A DNA stretch of 50,954 nt from Pelomyxa schiedti. Lineage: Eukaryota > Evosea > Pelobiontida > Pelomyxidae. The position numbers were made by a program, and so were the translations under genes. Location: assembly GCA_020536535.1 (NCBI GenBank), contig JAHLWZ010000909.1, positions 1-50,954 of the forward strand, written 5' to 3'. Shown here piece by piece: positions 33,287-43,357 of the stretch. Position 1 is the stretch's first letter. Every line of letters starts with the position of its first letter. The notes under the pieces were generated by a model. The model ran no database searches and was not told the origin of the DNA. It was given only the letters and a program-made list of their open reading frames with translations.

Positions 33287-34843
33287 TCATGACTTTGCTT
33301 TACGTGGAGCGGGGGCATAGCTGAAGACTGAGGATGTGAGAGTGGGAGCTGCTACCCTGGGTGATTTTGTTGGACGTGTGAGAGTTGGGGTTGGTGTTGG
33401 TGTTGGTGTTGCTTTTTCTGTGTGTGTATTGCCATTTGTTGTGGTGGGTGCTTTGGTGGCGGCTTTGGGATTTTGTATTGTTGGGAGTTGCGGTTTTCCT
33501 CCTTGCAGTACACTGATGATGCCAGACTTAGAGGCCTCTGCTACAATCAAACCCTTTTTCTCAGCCTTTCTACGCATCTTTAGTTGTTGTTTTTTGGCTT
33601 TCACAGCGTTGTAAAAGTTTATGTATCCTTGCCGTGCCAGTCCGAGAAGTGCTCGGTCTTCCTCATCGGTGTTACTGGATGGATACACATGGTCTTTATC
33701 AGCAATGAGTTTTTTCAGCCTATTTCTGTGAGACCAAAAGAAGAAAAAGAAGGCCCAAACTGTGTGTTGTCGGAGACATCTCTGTTGTGCTCCTTTGCAG
33801 ACAATGACTTTTCCTCCAAGTGAGTACCACTCAACATAGGGTCTGAAAGACTGGCTGTGTCCCGGTGCAAAACCTGGAAGGTTGTACTGGTGAGTATTCA
33901 TAGTGGTGAAGGCTGAAGCTGACCCGCGAGATAGCCTCAGAAAAGGATTTCCCTTTTTTTTCTGTGAACTCGTTGGAACCCTTTTGCCTTTGGTAAATTG
34001 GAACAACCACAGGTTCCAGTATGGCATGATCAAGGGGTTGTAGAGAAAGAGGCAGAGTCGTGGGATTATCACTTGGATTCTCCTCTTTGACAATGGGAGT
34101 CTCCTCCTGTACCAGGGAGTTCTCCTCTTTTTTTACAATGGAATCGCTTTTCAAGTTGTCTGCTCCATCGTCCTTTGGTATTTGGAAGCCGTCTCCATCA
34201 CTGTCATCTTCCTCTATTCCAGATTTGTACGACTCGGAGCGGGATTTCTTTACTTTTCTAGGTTCTAGAATCTCTGCAGTACTTGGCCCCGTTAGAATAA
34301 AGATAGTGAGGTCTATTCACTCCGACTCTAGTAGAACGTATAATAACTAAATAACTTACGCACTCCTCGTCATCTTTGAGAATATCTTCGTCATCCAGGT
34401 CATCCGACTTATCATCAGCAAAATCTCCATCACCTTTCCCGTCCACTCCCTTTTCCATATCCCATATTCCAGTGAATCCAGCTGATCAAAAAAACAACGC
34501 ATATTAACGTCAGAGCTCCACATAGGAGGGAGAGGGAGGAAAAGAAAAGCACACCGGCTCTGGCCCTCTTCCTTGCAGATTTAATCAACTCCTCCTCGTC
34601 CACCGGGGCCAACTTGTCTTCTTCTTCGTCGCGGCGCCCGCGCCTTCGCTTAGCCACTACGTTGCCCTTCCTTATTCTCCTCTCCTCCTTCTCGGTCAGG
34701 AAACTTACAACGCTGCCGCCCTTGTCGCCGCCCCTCTGTCCAACCGCAGATCTCGGCGGCCTTCGCCCCACGGTGCCCTTGTTCTCCCCGTGCCTCCATC
34801 TCACGACACCGGCCACACGAACTTGCGGCCCGGCTTTCTGCAT
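33287..34843 (-). CDS. RRP15: Ribosomal RNA processing protein 15 (RRP15)
   Basis: From the first ATG (MQKAGPQVRV) a basic N-terminal exon ends KSARKRAR. An acidic exon follows (KGDGDFADDKSDDLDDEDIL), then a Glu/Lys-rich region with KVKKSRSESY. The segment GKSFSEAISR resembles the 'GWADAM.K' core motif of RRP15. After at least one more intron comes EEDRALLGLARQGYINFYNA with VKAKKQQLKMRRKAEKKG, corresponding to the 'RIATRGVVQLFNAV' core, and then SGIISVLQGGK, matching the family's 'FISVLRG' box. The tail is Thr/Pro-rich. RRP15 acts in the nucleolus in 60S pre-rRNA processing. The junction between SEAISR and the core exon is not fully resolved, and the Thr/Pro tail is unusual. Confidence 0.68.
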
Positions 34844-34978
34844 CGTACGAGTCGGTTTTTTATTTCTTTTTTGATTTGCAGTTGCCACGCAGGGTAATTA
34901 GTGCTAATTAACGCGATCTGTTGGGTTGTATGTATTCGACAACGAAAACAGGGTATCCTTATCCTATCTTACTATTTT

Positions 34979-37900
34979 TCATGGCTTCAGTCTTGATGTG
35001 GTGAGGCTGATGAGGTCTCCCAGATATTTCTTGTACAAAAACTGAGGGAGTTCTGGGATAGTGTAAATGAGGCCGTTGTCTGCTGTTGTTGTGGATGGTG
35101 ATTGAGAAGCAGTTGCAGCTGTTTGTTGTTCTGCTGAAGTTGGGGTGGTGCTGCTTGGTGATGTGGAAGAAGAAGCACTTGTGGGTGGTGTTGTGAGTGA
35201 AATTCTCCAGCCGGGTGTGGGTGGTAGTGCCTCTTCCTCGTCGTCTGATTCTGCACGCGGTTCTGGAATTTCATCATCACTGCTGCTGTTGTTGCTGCTG
35301 CTATCACCAATGATGATTACGCTGTCACTGCTGTGCTTGTGCCGGTGCTTGTGCTTTTTCTTGTGTTTGTGCTTGTGGTTGTGATGCAGTTTTTTGTCAG
35401 AGTGACCAGTGTCAATTCGTCGCCGCTTAACTTGTTCTGCTGCGGCACTGAGGGAACTGCCGCCGGTATTTGCGGGGATTTGAAAAGCTTCGTCTTTGTG
35501 AACCGGGATGCAGTCACTGCGTTCAAAGTGTATACCACAACATTGCATAAGTTGTTCTGCTGCCTCAACAGATTGGCAAATTCCCTGTTTGTTTAAATTC
35601 AGTGAGAAGCTTTAAGATAAAAGCTGCTTACCTTGACAAACATTCCCCATAAGAAGGATTCAACTCCCACAAACCACAGCACTTCCGAGTCAAAACTGGC
35701 CCAAGGTTTTGCTTTACTTTCCACGTGTTTTAAGTGGGGATGAAAGCTTGCTATGATTGCAAAATCAGTAGTGTGCCATTGGCGCACAAGCTGCATCAAA
35801 GGAGTATCCTGCAAATGTGTGACAGCCATACTAGGTGAACATTGAGGCAGAGCATCGAGTTTTGAGGGAGAGGTGAGTATTGATGGTAGAGGCTTATGTG
35901 GTACAGGAAATCCTATCTGAGCATTGGAGAATATTGGATGTTTGGAGCGTAAGTAATCGGCCATTTGCCGGATAACAGGCTCAGGTGTGACTATGGTTTA
36001 GTGTTAGTACACAAACGGAAAATAGTTTGCTACCTTGGTCCTCTCCAAACAAAGCCCTTGCAACATCAGTGGGATGTGTTAAAAGTGTGTTGCAGCATAG
36101 AGCAGACTCAAAACCAACAACAGTTTTGCTCCCAGAATGAGAGGGTGCAGATGGAAGTGGAGAATCCCAGTCGACGTGAAGCACAAGGTGACCAATCGTT
36201 GGTTCCAGCTCGAGATTCTAAATCTCTGTTACATAATCATAAATCAATTAAGTCCAGATAGAGCACCTTTGACCATGTTCTCATGAGGAAAAGCATTTCA
36301 CTTGGAGAGAGGAGATGAATCAAGTTATCTAACATACTCGAAAGTGGAACAGTGTCAATATAATCGCCAATAACAGATACAACTGCCTGGCAAGTTGGGT
36401 CAGAGGAGTGCCTGAAGTAGCAGTGAGTTGCCTTTTTTCGTTTACTGAATGTGGGTGGAGGAAGAAATTCAGACGTACTGGTAAAGCTTGATTTTGTCAC
36501 GCAAGAGATCGGCGAAAAAGATGTAATCTATGCACAGGAAATCCCCACTTGCTATGCACTCCTTGAATTGCTCTGATTCCCAGAAACTGAGTGGTAATAA
36601 GAATTTCGAGGAAAGAGAATTTGAGTTTGGGAATTGCTCTTGGGGGTATGTAGCACACTTTCAGCACCCACACAATAGATACTTTCCTATGTGGGGAATA
36701 TCTTGGTGCTTAGGTTTTTGCCAACATTAATAGGGAAGAGGTAGTCTCTTGCTCATCCCATAGATGAGATGGTTGGCGGATAGTGTACTGAAGAAGTGGA
36801 GTAAAGTAAAACTGAGACATACTGAAGGTCTCTCGAAAGAACATTGTTTATGGCCTTATGAACATCGAGTTCCATCATAAGATGCCGCTTGTGCGCTGCC
36901 AGACCTGAATAGAGTAAGGTATTATTGGAATTGAGGGTTTCTGGGTTACCTGGAGGATTGTGGCGCTTCCCAGACCACTGCAACTGGTCCCATAATGTTT
37001 CTCGGTGAGAAAACAAATAGTGCTCCAGTGCCATAGCACCAAATTTGGGTTGGCCTGTGAAGGAAAAGTGGCAGAACCACTGTCTGCATAAGGGTGTTAG
37101 ACCATTCATTTTTGACAGGTATATTTTACGTTATTCTGTCATCGTGAAAACAAAAGAAATTCTTGAACATATCTGCTTCGCTCAGAAAGGCGGCTTGAGC
37201 AACCTACAAAATGTTTAAGATGAAGTTTCATTAAGTATCAGTACCTTGGAGGGGGAGTGTTCCATCACAAGACAAAGAAACTGCTGTGCGAGTTCACTGT
37301 GGGCAATGTGGTTAGGTCATTACAAACTGATGAATTTCCCTCCCGAAAGAAACAGCGCCAAATTGTGTACCTCCTTGAAGAAACCAAAAGTTCAAAGATG
37401 GAACTTTTCTTCAGGGCAGACGACGGAGAAAGGGATGCCAAAGTCTCAACAAAAAACAGCATAAGCTCACTCCTTCCCATTAAACCTTGCTTTCTTGTTC
37501 CCGTTCCTGTTCCTGTTTCTCGGTTAGTAAGCACATACAACGAATATCTTTAGCCAACTCATATAGAATATCGCCACCATTACTAGTACACTCCCAGTAC
37601 CCATAATATTACAACTCCAATCTCGCGGTGATATCACACGCACTTCGAGGCTCCGCAGACCGCGCATGCCCCGACGACGACGAAGAAGAAGAAGAAGCAT
37701 ACGAAGAAGACGAAGACGACGAGGGAGGAGGAACCAAGGCCTGGCACACAGAAATAGCAGCCTCCCTAGCACAGTCCCTCATTCTCCCGGCCTCGTCTCC
37801 TCTCCCGCCCCCGGCCCCGCTCTCACGGGTACTCGCGCTGCTATTCCTATTCCCACCACCCGCCGAGGCTCCTGCCCCGCCGCCGGAACCAGGCGAGGGG

Positions 37901-38235
37901 TCTCGGCGGGGCCGCCTGTCGCGCTCCCCCCTGTCGCGTGGCCGCCCCCCGCTGGGGCTGCTGCTGGCGGTCCTGCTGGAGTCCCGGCGGCCGGTGGTGG
38001 GACCGCCGCAGGCGTCGCGGCCGCTGCCGCGGGTGTGCTGGGACTGCGGCGGCGCCCCTCCCGTGGCCGAGCCCCGGGGCGGGGCCGGGGGACGGCGCGG
38101 CTGGGGCGGCGGAGGAGGCGGTGGGGGCTCCGCCGAGGAACCAGGGAGCGGGGGAAGCGGAGGTGGCGGCGGAGGAGGGGGCCCACATGCACAGAGGTCT
38201 GCGGCTACGCAACCAACTTCGGGCGCCTTGTCCAT
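34979..38235 (-). CDS. Large helical protein with Pro/SR-rich first exon and His/Lys-Ser tail, unknown
   Basis: The first exon (about 38235-37640) is GC-rich and encodes MDKAPEVGCVAADLC, proline runs, then Arg/Asp/Ser-rich sequence (PRDRGERDRRPRRD), ending with REAAISVCQAL and a Ser tract. Later exons read ELMLFFVETLASLSPSSALK, SELAQQFLCLVMEHSPSK, VAQAAFLSEADMFKNFF, GQPKFGAMALEHYLFSHRET, KRHLMMELDVHKAINNVLSR, MLDNLIHLLSPSEMLFLMRT and EVLWFVGVESFLWGMFVK: amphipathic helices typical of HEAT- or ARM-like scaffolds. The C-terminus has an HKHKHKKKHKHRHKH basic run, a DSSSNNSSSDDE acidic patch, and ends YLGDLISLTTSRLKP. Such tails suggest a nuclear protein, perhaps of a transcription complex; NELF and Integrator subunits were considered without a match. 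Joining exon 1 to the rest is inferred. Confidence 0.5.
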
Positions 38236-38650
38236 GGACAAGTCGAGGTTTTATTCGAACTTTCGCTGGGGTAGCGTCAACCAATCTCTCACATCAAGAG
38301 TGTGATCAGTTGGTGAACCTGGTCTTAACTACTCTCAAGACCAGACACACAGGTAGCTTCTCAGTACCAAGATTACGCTTATCTTCAGTTAAAATCGCGT
38401 GTGGCGGTTCGCCGCAGTTTTCCGTACCCTACAAGACGACTGGTTGGTTGTTTTATGCCATCTCTTCGTAACCTCCCTTTTTTCCCCTTTTCAGGTTGCG
38501 GACTCTGTTGGTTGCTTTGTCGAGTGTTAAGTGGAACGGTCACACCTTCATCGGTACTGCAATGGGACTGTTCCTCGTATTCCGCACAAATTCGTGGTCT
38601 GAGCGATGGCGTGAAGGCAGGATACTATTAGGCACTCTAGAAAACAAAGT
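38187..38650 (+). CDS. Bestrophin-like (UPF0187) membrane-channel fragment
   Basis: After an intron ending near 38493 the frame reads LRTLLVALSSVKWNGHTFIG, TAMGLFLVFRTNS and WSERWREGRILLGTLENK. The 'G-x-x-L-G-L-x-L-V-F-R-T-N-S-x-x-x-R-W-x-E-G-R' block is characteristic of bestrophin/UPF0187 anion channels. The exon before it gives KSRVAVRRSFP. Upstream continuity is uncertain and the likely ATG is in a GC-rich zone overlapping the opposite-strand gene. Downstream I cannot find the later membrane helices or the usual PFG/DLP motif. The next 250 bp are open but unrelated, and an inverted repeat follows. It is probably a truncated gene or pseudogene, unless later exons have diverged beyond recognition. 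Confidence 0.45.
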
Positions 38651-38915
38651 AGGTGTCTAATTTTGATATTGCTGAATATGTGGGGACCAAGAATCAATAT
38701 GTAGTCCAGAAACATCATTATTCTAAGCTTAACGTGTGCACGTTAATACCTGGGGAAGAGGGTCAGCCACGAGTGTTGAAGGTACTGAATGATTTTGGCA
38801 ACATACCTTCTCGGAAAAGATCATCAACGTTGATGCTCAATCAGCTCGAAACGCCATCCAATGCCCATTCATTGGATTGGCTCGCTAACACTTTTCCCTA
38901 GACTATATCACTCAA

Positions 38916-39023
38916 AACCTAGATTGGACTGAATATTCTTATTTTAAGGTATGACAAGTACTGCACATGAAACTAATCTAGCTGAAGGATAACTAAATAA
39001 GAATATTCAGTCCAATCTAGGTT
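38916..39023. repeat. Perfect 29-bp inverted repeat with 50-nt spacer
   Basis: Arm 1 is 38916-38944 and starts AACCTAGATTGGACTGAATA. Arm 2 is 38995-39023 and is its exact reverse complement. The match stops at both ends: neither the next outer nor the next inner pair of bases is complementary. The spacer is AT-rich. It could be a small foldback (MITE-like) element or a strong RNA hairpin. Confidence 0.85.
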
Positions 39024-39713
39024 ATGGCATTAGAAACCAGCTGAGATAATTGGGAGGCACTCTTGGCGCGCGGAGGGGGAGCATCGTACCGTAAGAAATC
39101 TTGACTTTTGCGTAGTTAATCTTAGCACTGCTCCACCAATTTAAACTGAGTTCTGTATCATGACATTTATCATTCTGTTCAGGAAAATAAGTGGTTCATT
39201 CAAGTTTCTTAAGAATCCCTTTTCCGCTGTTACCGTCATATCGATTGAGGTCTCATGGATTCTTTAGCTACTCATAACAACAAACTAATCCCTGACTGGA
39301 TGGATGGGCCATCTGAGATAGCAATGATGCGTTGTTCAATTAACATCAGTGTGGCTCCATACATACAGATAAGATTGGATTGAACAACAACCACGGTCAG
39401 TTTGCTGGTTTTTCTTTCTTCTTAGACCCAGTGACAGTTAAAGTGACCCTACACGATACCGGTTTGTTTGAGATCCTTGTTGATCGTACTGGACCAGCCA
39501 GCCAATAACAAATTAGCTCATTGCCCGACTCGAGTTACCTTTGATTTCGCCAAATTGGGTTCCAAGCAACTTGCTGGAGCTCCCGTGAGGAAGCAGATCT
39601 CCAGGATCTCTCAATGCCAATGCCAAGATCTCTTTTTTTTTTTTCTTTTACTTAATATAAAAAAAAAAACCCATTTCTCGTGGCACGAGTCGCGGACTGC
39701 ACTCAAGCAAGAC
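39024..39713. other. Region with no clear gene
   Basis: Frames are interrupted. One short stretch near 39280-39370 reads NNKLIPDWMDGPSEIAM and could be a remnant of the bestrophin-like gene, but I cannot place it in a domain. T-runs and A-runs precede the start of the FHA-kinase gene. Confidence 0.4.
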
Positions 39714-41814
39714 ATGGACGCGACAGAATCGAACGAAGGTATTTCTATCATAGGTGACGTCTTTTTTTTTGTCTGCGCGTTTCTTGTTCTGTGCAGTATC
39801 TTCGCATCGCAATCTCAGTATCACGCTCGCACTAACGCACGCAGTACCAGTTGTTTCTCGTCTCGTGGCGCTACAAGGTGCTGAATATCTCAGTCCGCGA
39901 CCGCATTTCACCCCCGTGGAGTTTAAAATACACCGCGGTGAAGTGTTCCGAGTAGGCAGGCACCCGACCTGTCAGGTTGTCCTCAGTGGGGAGTGTATAC
40001 ACGCAAGCTGCTTCCACTTTGAAATTCAAGTCAGCACTGATGGCGAAGCCACGTTGCAAGATACAAGGTATGTGTGGGAAAAAAACCCAAAGAGTAAATT
40101 TGACCTGTTTGTGTACCTAAACTGAACTTGCTTTTCTAGCTCACATGGTACTCATATAAACGGGACGCTGGCCACTACTAGTAAGCATGTGATTCAATCT
40201 GGTTCACTTATATCTGTCCCCATGTACAAAGACCCAAGCAATGAATCTCAGAACAAAGGTATTTCTATTTGGGAAATATGAAAATGTTTGACTGCCTGTA
40301 TCTCACTTGATACAACAGAGCTCAACTTCTTGTACGTGCGCGGGGACAGCGCGCAACCCGATCTTGGCATTAGCGGAAACGTGTGTACTAGTACTTTCTC
40401 GGAAGTATTACTTTATAACAAACTGGTAGGATCCGATGCTGCTAAAATATGATATCACCAATGTGGAACTCGGGTGTGGAAATTTTGGCCGGGTCTTCCT
40501 GGCCCATACAAGAGAAGCAAGCATGACAAGAAAGCTCGCCGTAAAAATAATAGAGGTGAATACGAATGCCGAAACAGAGGCTGCCATTAGAGAGATCTTC
40601 CTGTTGACAATGGTGCCGACGCACAAGAACTTGCTGAGGGGTATTGAGTTCTACCAGCGCAGCAACAAAATCTTCATATTCAGTGACAAGGCTGAGTATA
40701 ATCTTGTTACTTTCATGCAGAAGGTTGTTTGGGAAAATTTTTAGACACCAGTAACTAATGATAACTTCTAGTATATTCTTTCTGAACATCAGGTTTTCAA
40801 TATTTTCTTCCAAATAATTGCTGGGCTGTCTAATTTACACCGTAATAATATCCTTCACCGGTTTGTCCATTCCTCATTACTATTGTATAACTAACTTTTT
40901 ATCAGGGACTTGAAAGTATGGAAAAGTAGAAAGGGGAGATTGGGGGGTTCCTTTCTTTTTTGTTTTGGTTTTTCTCACCATCGCCCTTCCTCCCTTCCCG
41001 TCTTCTTTAGCCCGACAACATATTGGTCTTTGGTTCATCAGCTTATCCATCCATAAGAATTGCAGTATTTCCCCCGAATAAATCTAATAAAATACCAACA
41101 AAAAAAAAACAGGATTTTGGACTTGCCAAGAAACTTGGTTCGATTTTCCTTTTATTGAATCATTCGTCCAATATCACACTCCAGAAATGTGCACACTCTA
41201 CAATGCCAAGTCCCGGGTTGGCACTTTGAAATACACGTGCCCCGAAGTCTTACTCTCTAACGGCAGAACTGCTAGTTATTCGTTCCCATGTGACCTCTGG
41301 TACGTGGTACTCCTCACCACAAAAGCAACAGCACTGAATTTCTATACAGGTCCTGTGGAGTGATCCTGTACACATTGTAAGTGGTGCATTGATTTTTGTT
41401 TCGTACATCCATAAAAATCATATAACATTCACTGCAGACTTACCGGTTTCTTCCCCTTTGATGGACTCACAGAACAGATTATCATGGACCGTATCAGTAT
41501 GGCCCCAATTTCTTTCCTCTCTTCCGCAGTCTCGCCCCACTTTTAAATCGCAGTCACTACTGATACTCACTATGTTCAGTTGCTGGAACTTATGATTGGG
41601 CTCCGAGCCCTTCCGTGTCTCCGTCAGGTTAGTTTTTGTTATCTCCCCACTAAAGAAATCACTCCCTAATCTCCACGCAGCCAAAAGACTTGTTGCCGGT
41701 CTGCTCAGGACCGACCCACATACGCGCTACACGATCACTCAAGTGTTGAATGATGAATGGATTAGCACCTTCCAACTTCAGGGCTCAGACAGTAGCATGT
41801 ACGGCCAGTCTTAG
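39714..41814 (+). CDS. FHA-domain Ser/Thr kinase, CHK2/Rad53-like
   Basis: The short first exon MDATESNEGISII joins an FHA domain: VFRVGRHPTCQVVLSG holds the core GR, CIHASCFHFEI the S/T-H segment, and SSHGTHINGTL the S-x-x-G-T-x-x-N loop. The kinase follows: ITNVELGCGNFGRVFLAH (glycine loop), KLAVKIIEVNTNAETEAAIR (Lys and alpha-C Glu), LSNLHRNNILHR joined to DLK and PDNILVFGSS across introns, ADFGLAKKLGS, VGTLKYTCPEVLL, CDLWSCGVILYTL and VLNDEWISTF near the end, with the stop at 41812-41814. FHA followed directly by a CAMK-type kinase is the CHK2/Rad53/Cds1 layout, so a DNA-damage checkpoint role is likely. No SQ/TQ cluster stands out in the short N-terminus. Introns are 40-90 nt. It is tail-to-tail with a second kinase 1.5 kb away. 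Confidence 0.85.
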
Positions 41815-41965
41815 TTTTCACTTGCACCTCCCTTAATCGCCACGACAATGGGAACGTCCCTCAACATCCTTCACTGTTTTTTTCAAAACAAAACGAACTT
41901 TTTTTTTCTTCCTGTTTGAAACAGTTTTTTTTATAGATCAACAAGAACAAGTAGCACTTCAGAAA

Positions 41966-42797
41966 ATGGCGTGGGTGGCGTGGACATGTCTTGTTTGGTT
42001 GCTGTGGTTATGGGGCATCAGTTAGCAGAATGAGTAGCTCTGTCTTTCATATCATTTTTGACGAACAATGTCACATTTGGTGTTACTTCTGATTCATTTC
42101 AGTTATAATGAACGCAATGATTTGTACCTCGTAGAGATAAATGCGCCTGTGAGCTTGTGTTAAGGTATGACCCCATATGTCATATTAGATATTACCAAAA
42201 AGAAGGCAGGCATGCGACTTGGCCAAAGAATTCCGCCAAGTGTAAAATGTTCTCTCTCGCCCAGTGAAAAAGAGTTTCTGGCCTTTGTTTGGCGGGCAAT
42301 GGCTTCCACTTTTTAATGCACCACCCTTATCTCATATACAGTGCACCTTCTCATGAAAAAGCCGCATGAGGCATTGTGCAAAGGTACCCCTTCTTTTCCG
42401 CGTCAAAATTTTTTTCCCTTACAACCTGCAAGAATAATCTCCAGCACTCCACTTTTATTGAGTTCTTCTTTGATGAATGTTTTAGTAGAGCCTGGGTTGG
42501 AGTGGGCCAAATAAACGACAAGAGGGCAATCCTTGTGTGCTTACCTTTGTGGTATTGAGAGTGAAGCTACTTTGATAGGTCGCGTGTAAGAATAAGCAAA
42601 TGCAGAAGTTTCTGAGTCACTTAGAAAGGTCAAAGATGTTCCCAGAACTGTAACCAACAGATATTCTGAGGAAGAGATTGTCCCGCCCCACCAAAGCTGC
42701 CCAGTTTTTTCAACGAGCACTAGTCAGACCCCAACCACAGCTTCAGCTACAACCACAACAGCACAACTTCCAAACAGTGTATCCAACCGGCCGTGGT
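41966..42797 (+). CDS. Possible multi-exon gene, unresolved
   Basis: Several coding-like pieces lie in order but could not be joined. A hydrophobic Trp-rich start MAWVAWTCLVWLLWLWGI at 41966 could be a signal peptide. At 42174 comes MTPYVILDITKKKAGMRLGQ followed by SVKCSLSPSEKEFLAFVWRA. Near 42345 is HLLMKKPHEALCK, then AWVGVGQINDKRAILVCLPL, and a last stretch ends near 42797 with VKDVPRTVTNRYSEEEIVPP and a Thr/Ala/Gln tail. The middle pieces look like one small conserved protein, but splice sites in a single frame were not found. Function unknown. Confidence 0.33.
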
Positions 42798-43357
42798 AAC
42801 AATGCCAGCACACCTCAGAAGCAAAATATTGGTGTACAGCAACCCCGATATGCAAGAATAGCACGCATCCCCAAAACTAATTTTCAGCAGCAAGGAAATG
42901 CCTAAACTTATCAACAACACAACCAACAGCAAAACGTCCAGTACCACCCAATCTCACCACAATCTCCCTCTGTGAAAACTCTCTTTGTGATACGAGAAAC
43001 TGCTAAGCCTCCCCCAATTGTATAGTGCCATATTATGCATAAGCACAAGGTAGCTTTTCCCGTTGTAACTCTGTCACTCATTACACCTAGGAATTTTGAA
43101 TTCAAAACTAATTCCGCTCTTCACATCGATGCGATCGAGGAGGGAACTCTTACGTGTTCGTGCTGTGGAAATTGTCCCGGTGGGGACACGAAGGTTATTG
43201 CCCGCCTCTTAACCACGTACCTAAATTCGGATAGCGCGACTGCCTTCCCATGACGATTCCTTGGCCGCACTCTCGAGAACAAACTTTCTTCCCAACCACA
43301 AGTTGGTGCCCCGTTTTTTTCAAGTACAAACATCAAGAAAGGCTCATTGATTTTCAA
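42798..43357. other. Intergenic or unassigned sequence before the second kinase gene
   Basis: There is a Gln-rich open stretch on the plus strand to 42905 (PQPQLQLQPQQHNFQ) and short frames beyond. Nothing supports a further gene. It holds the 3' flanks of two facing genes. Confidence 0.4.

Noticed and set aside
37779-38192. Further Arg/Pro/Ala-rich ORFs in the GC-rich island
   Set aside because: Stop codons are rare in any frame of GC-rich DNA, and these have monotonous composition and no domain; only one minus-strand frame was kept.
42747-42947. Minus-strand hydrophobic ORF (Leu/Val-rich)
   Set aside because: It is the complement of a Gln-rich, CAA/CAG-containing stretch, which always reads as Leu on the other strand.
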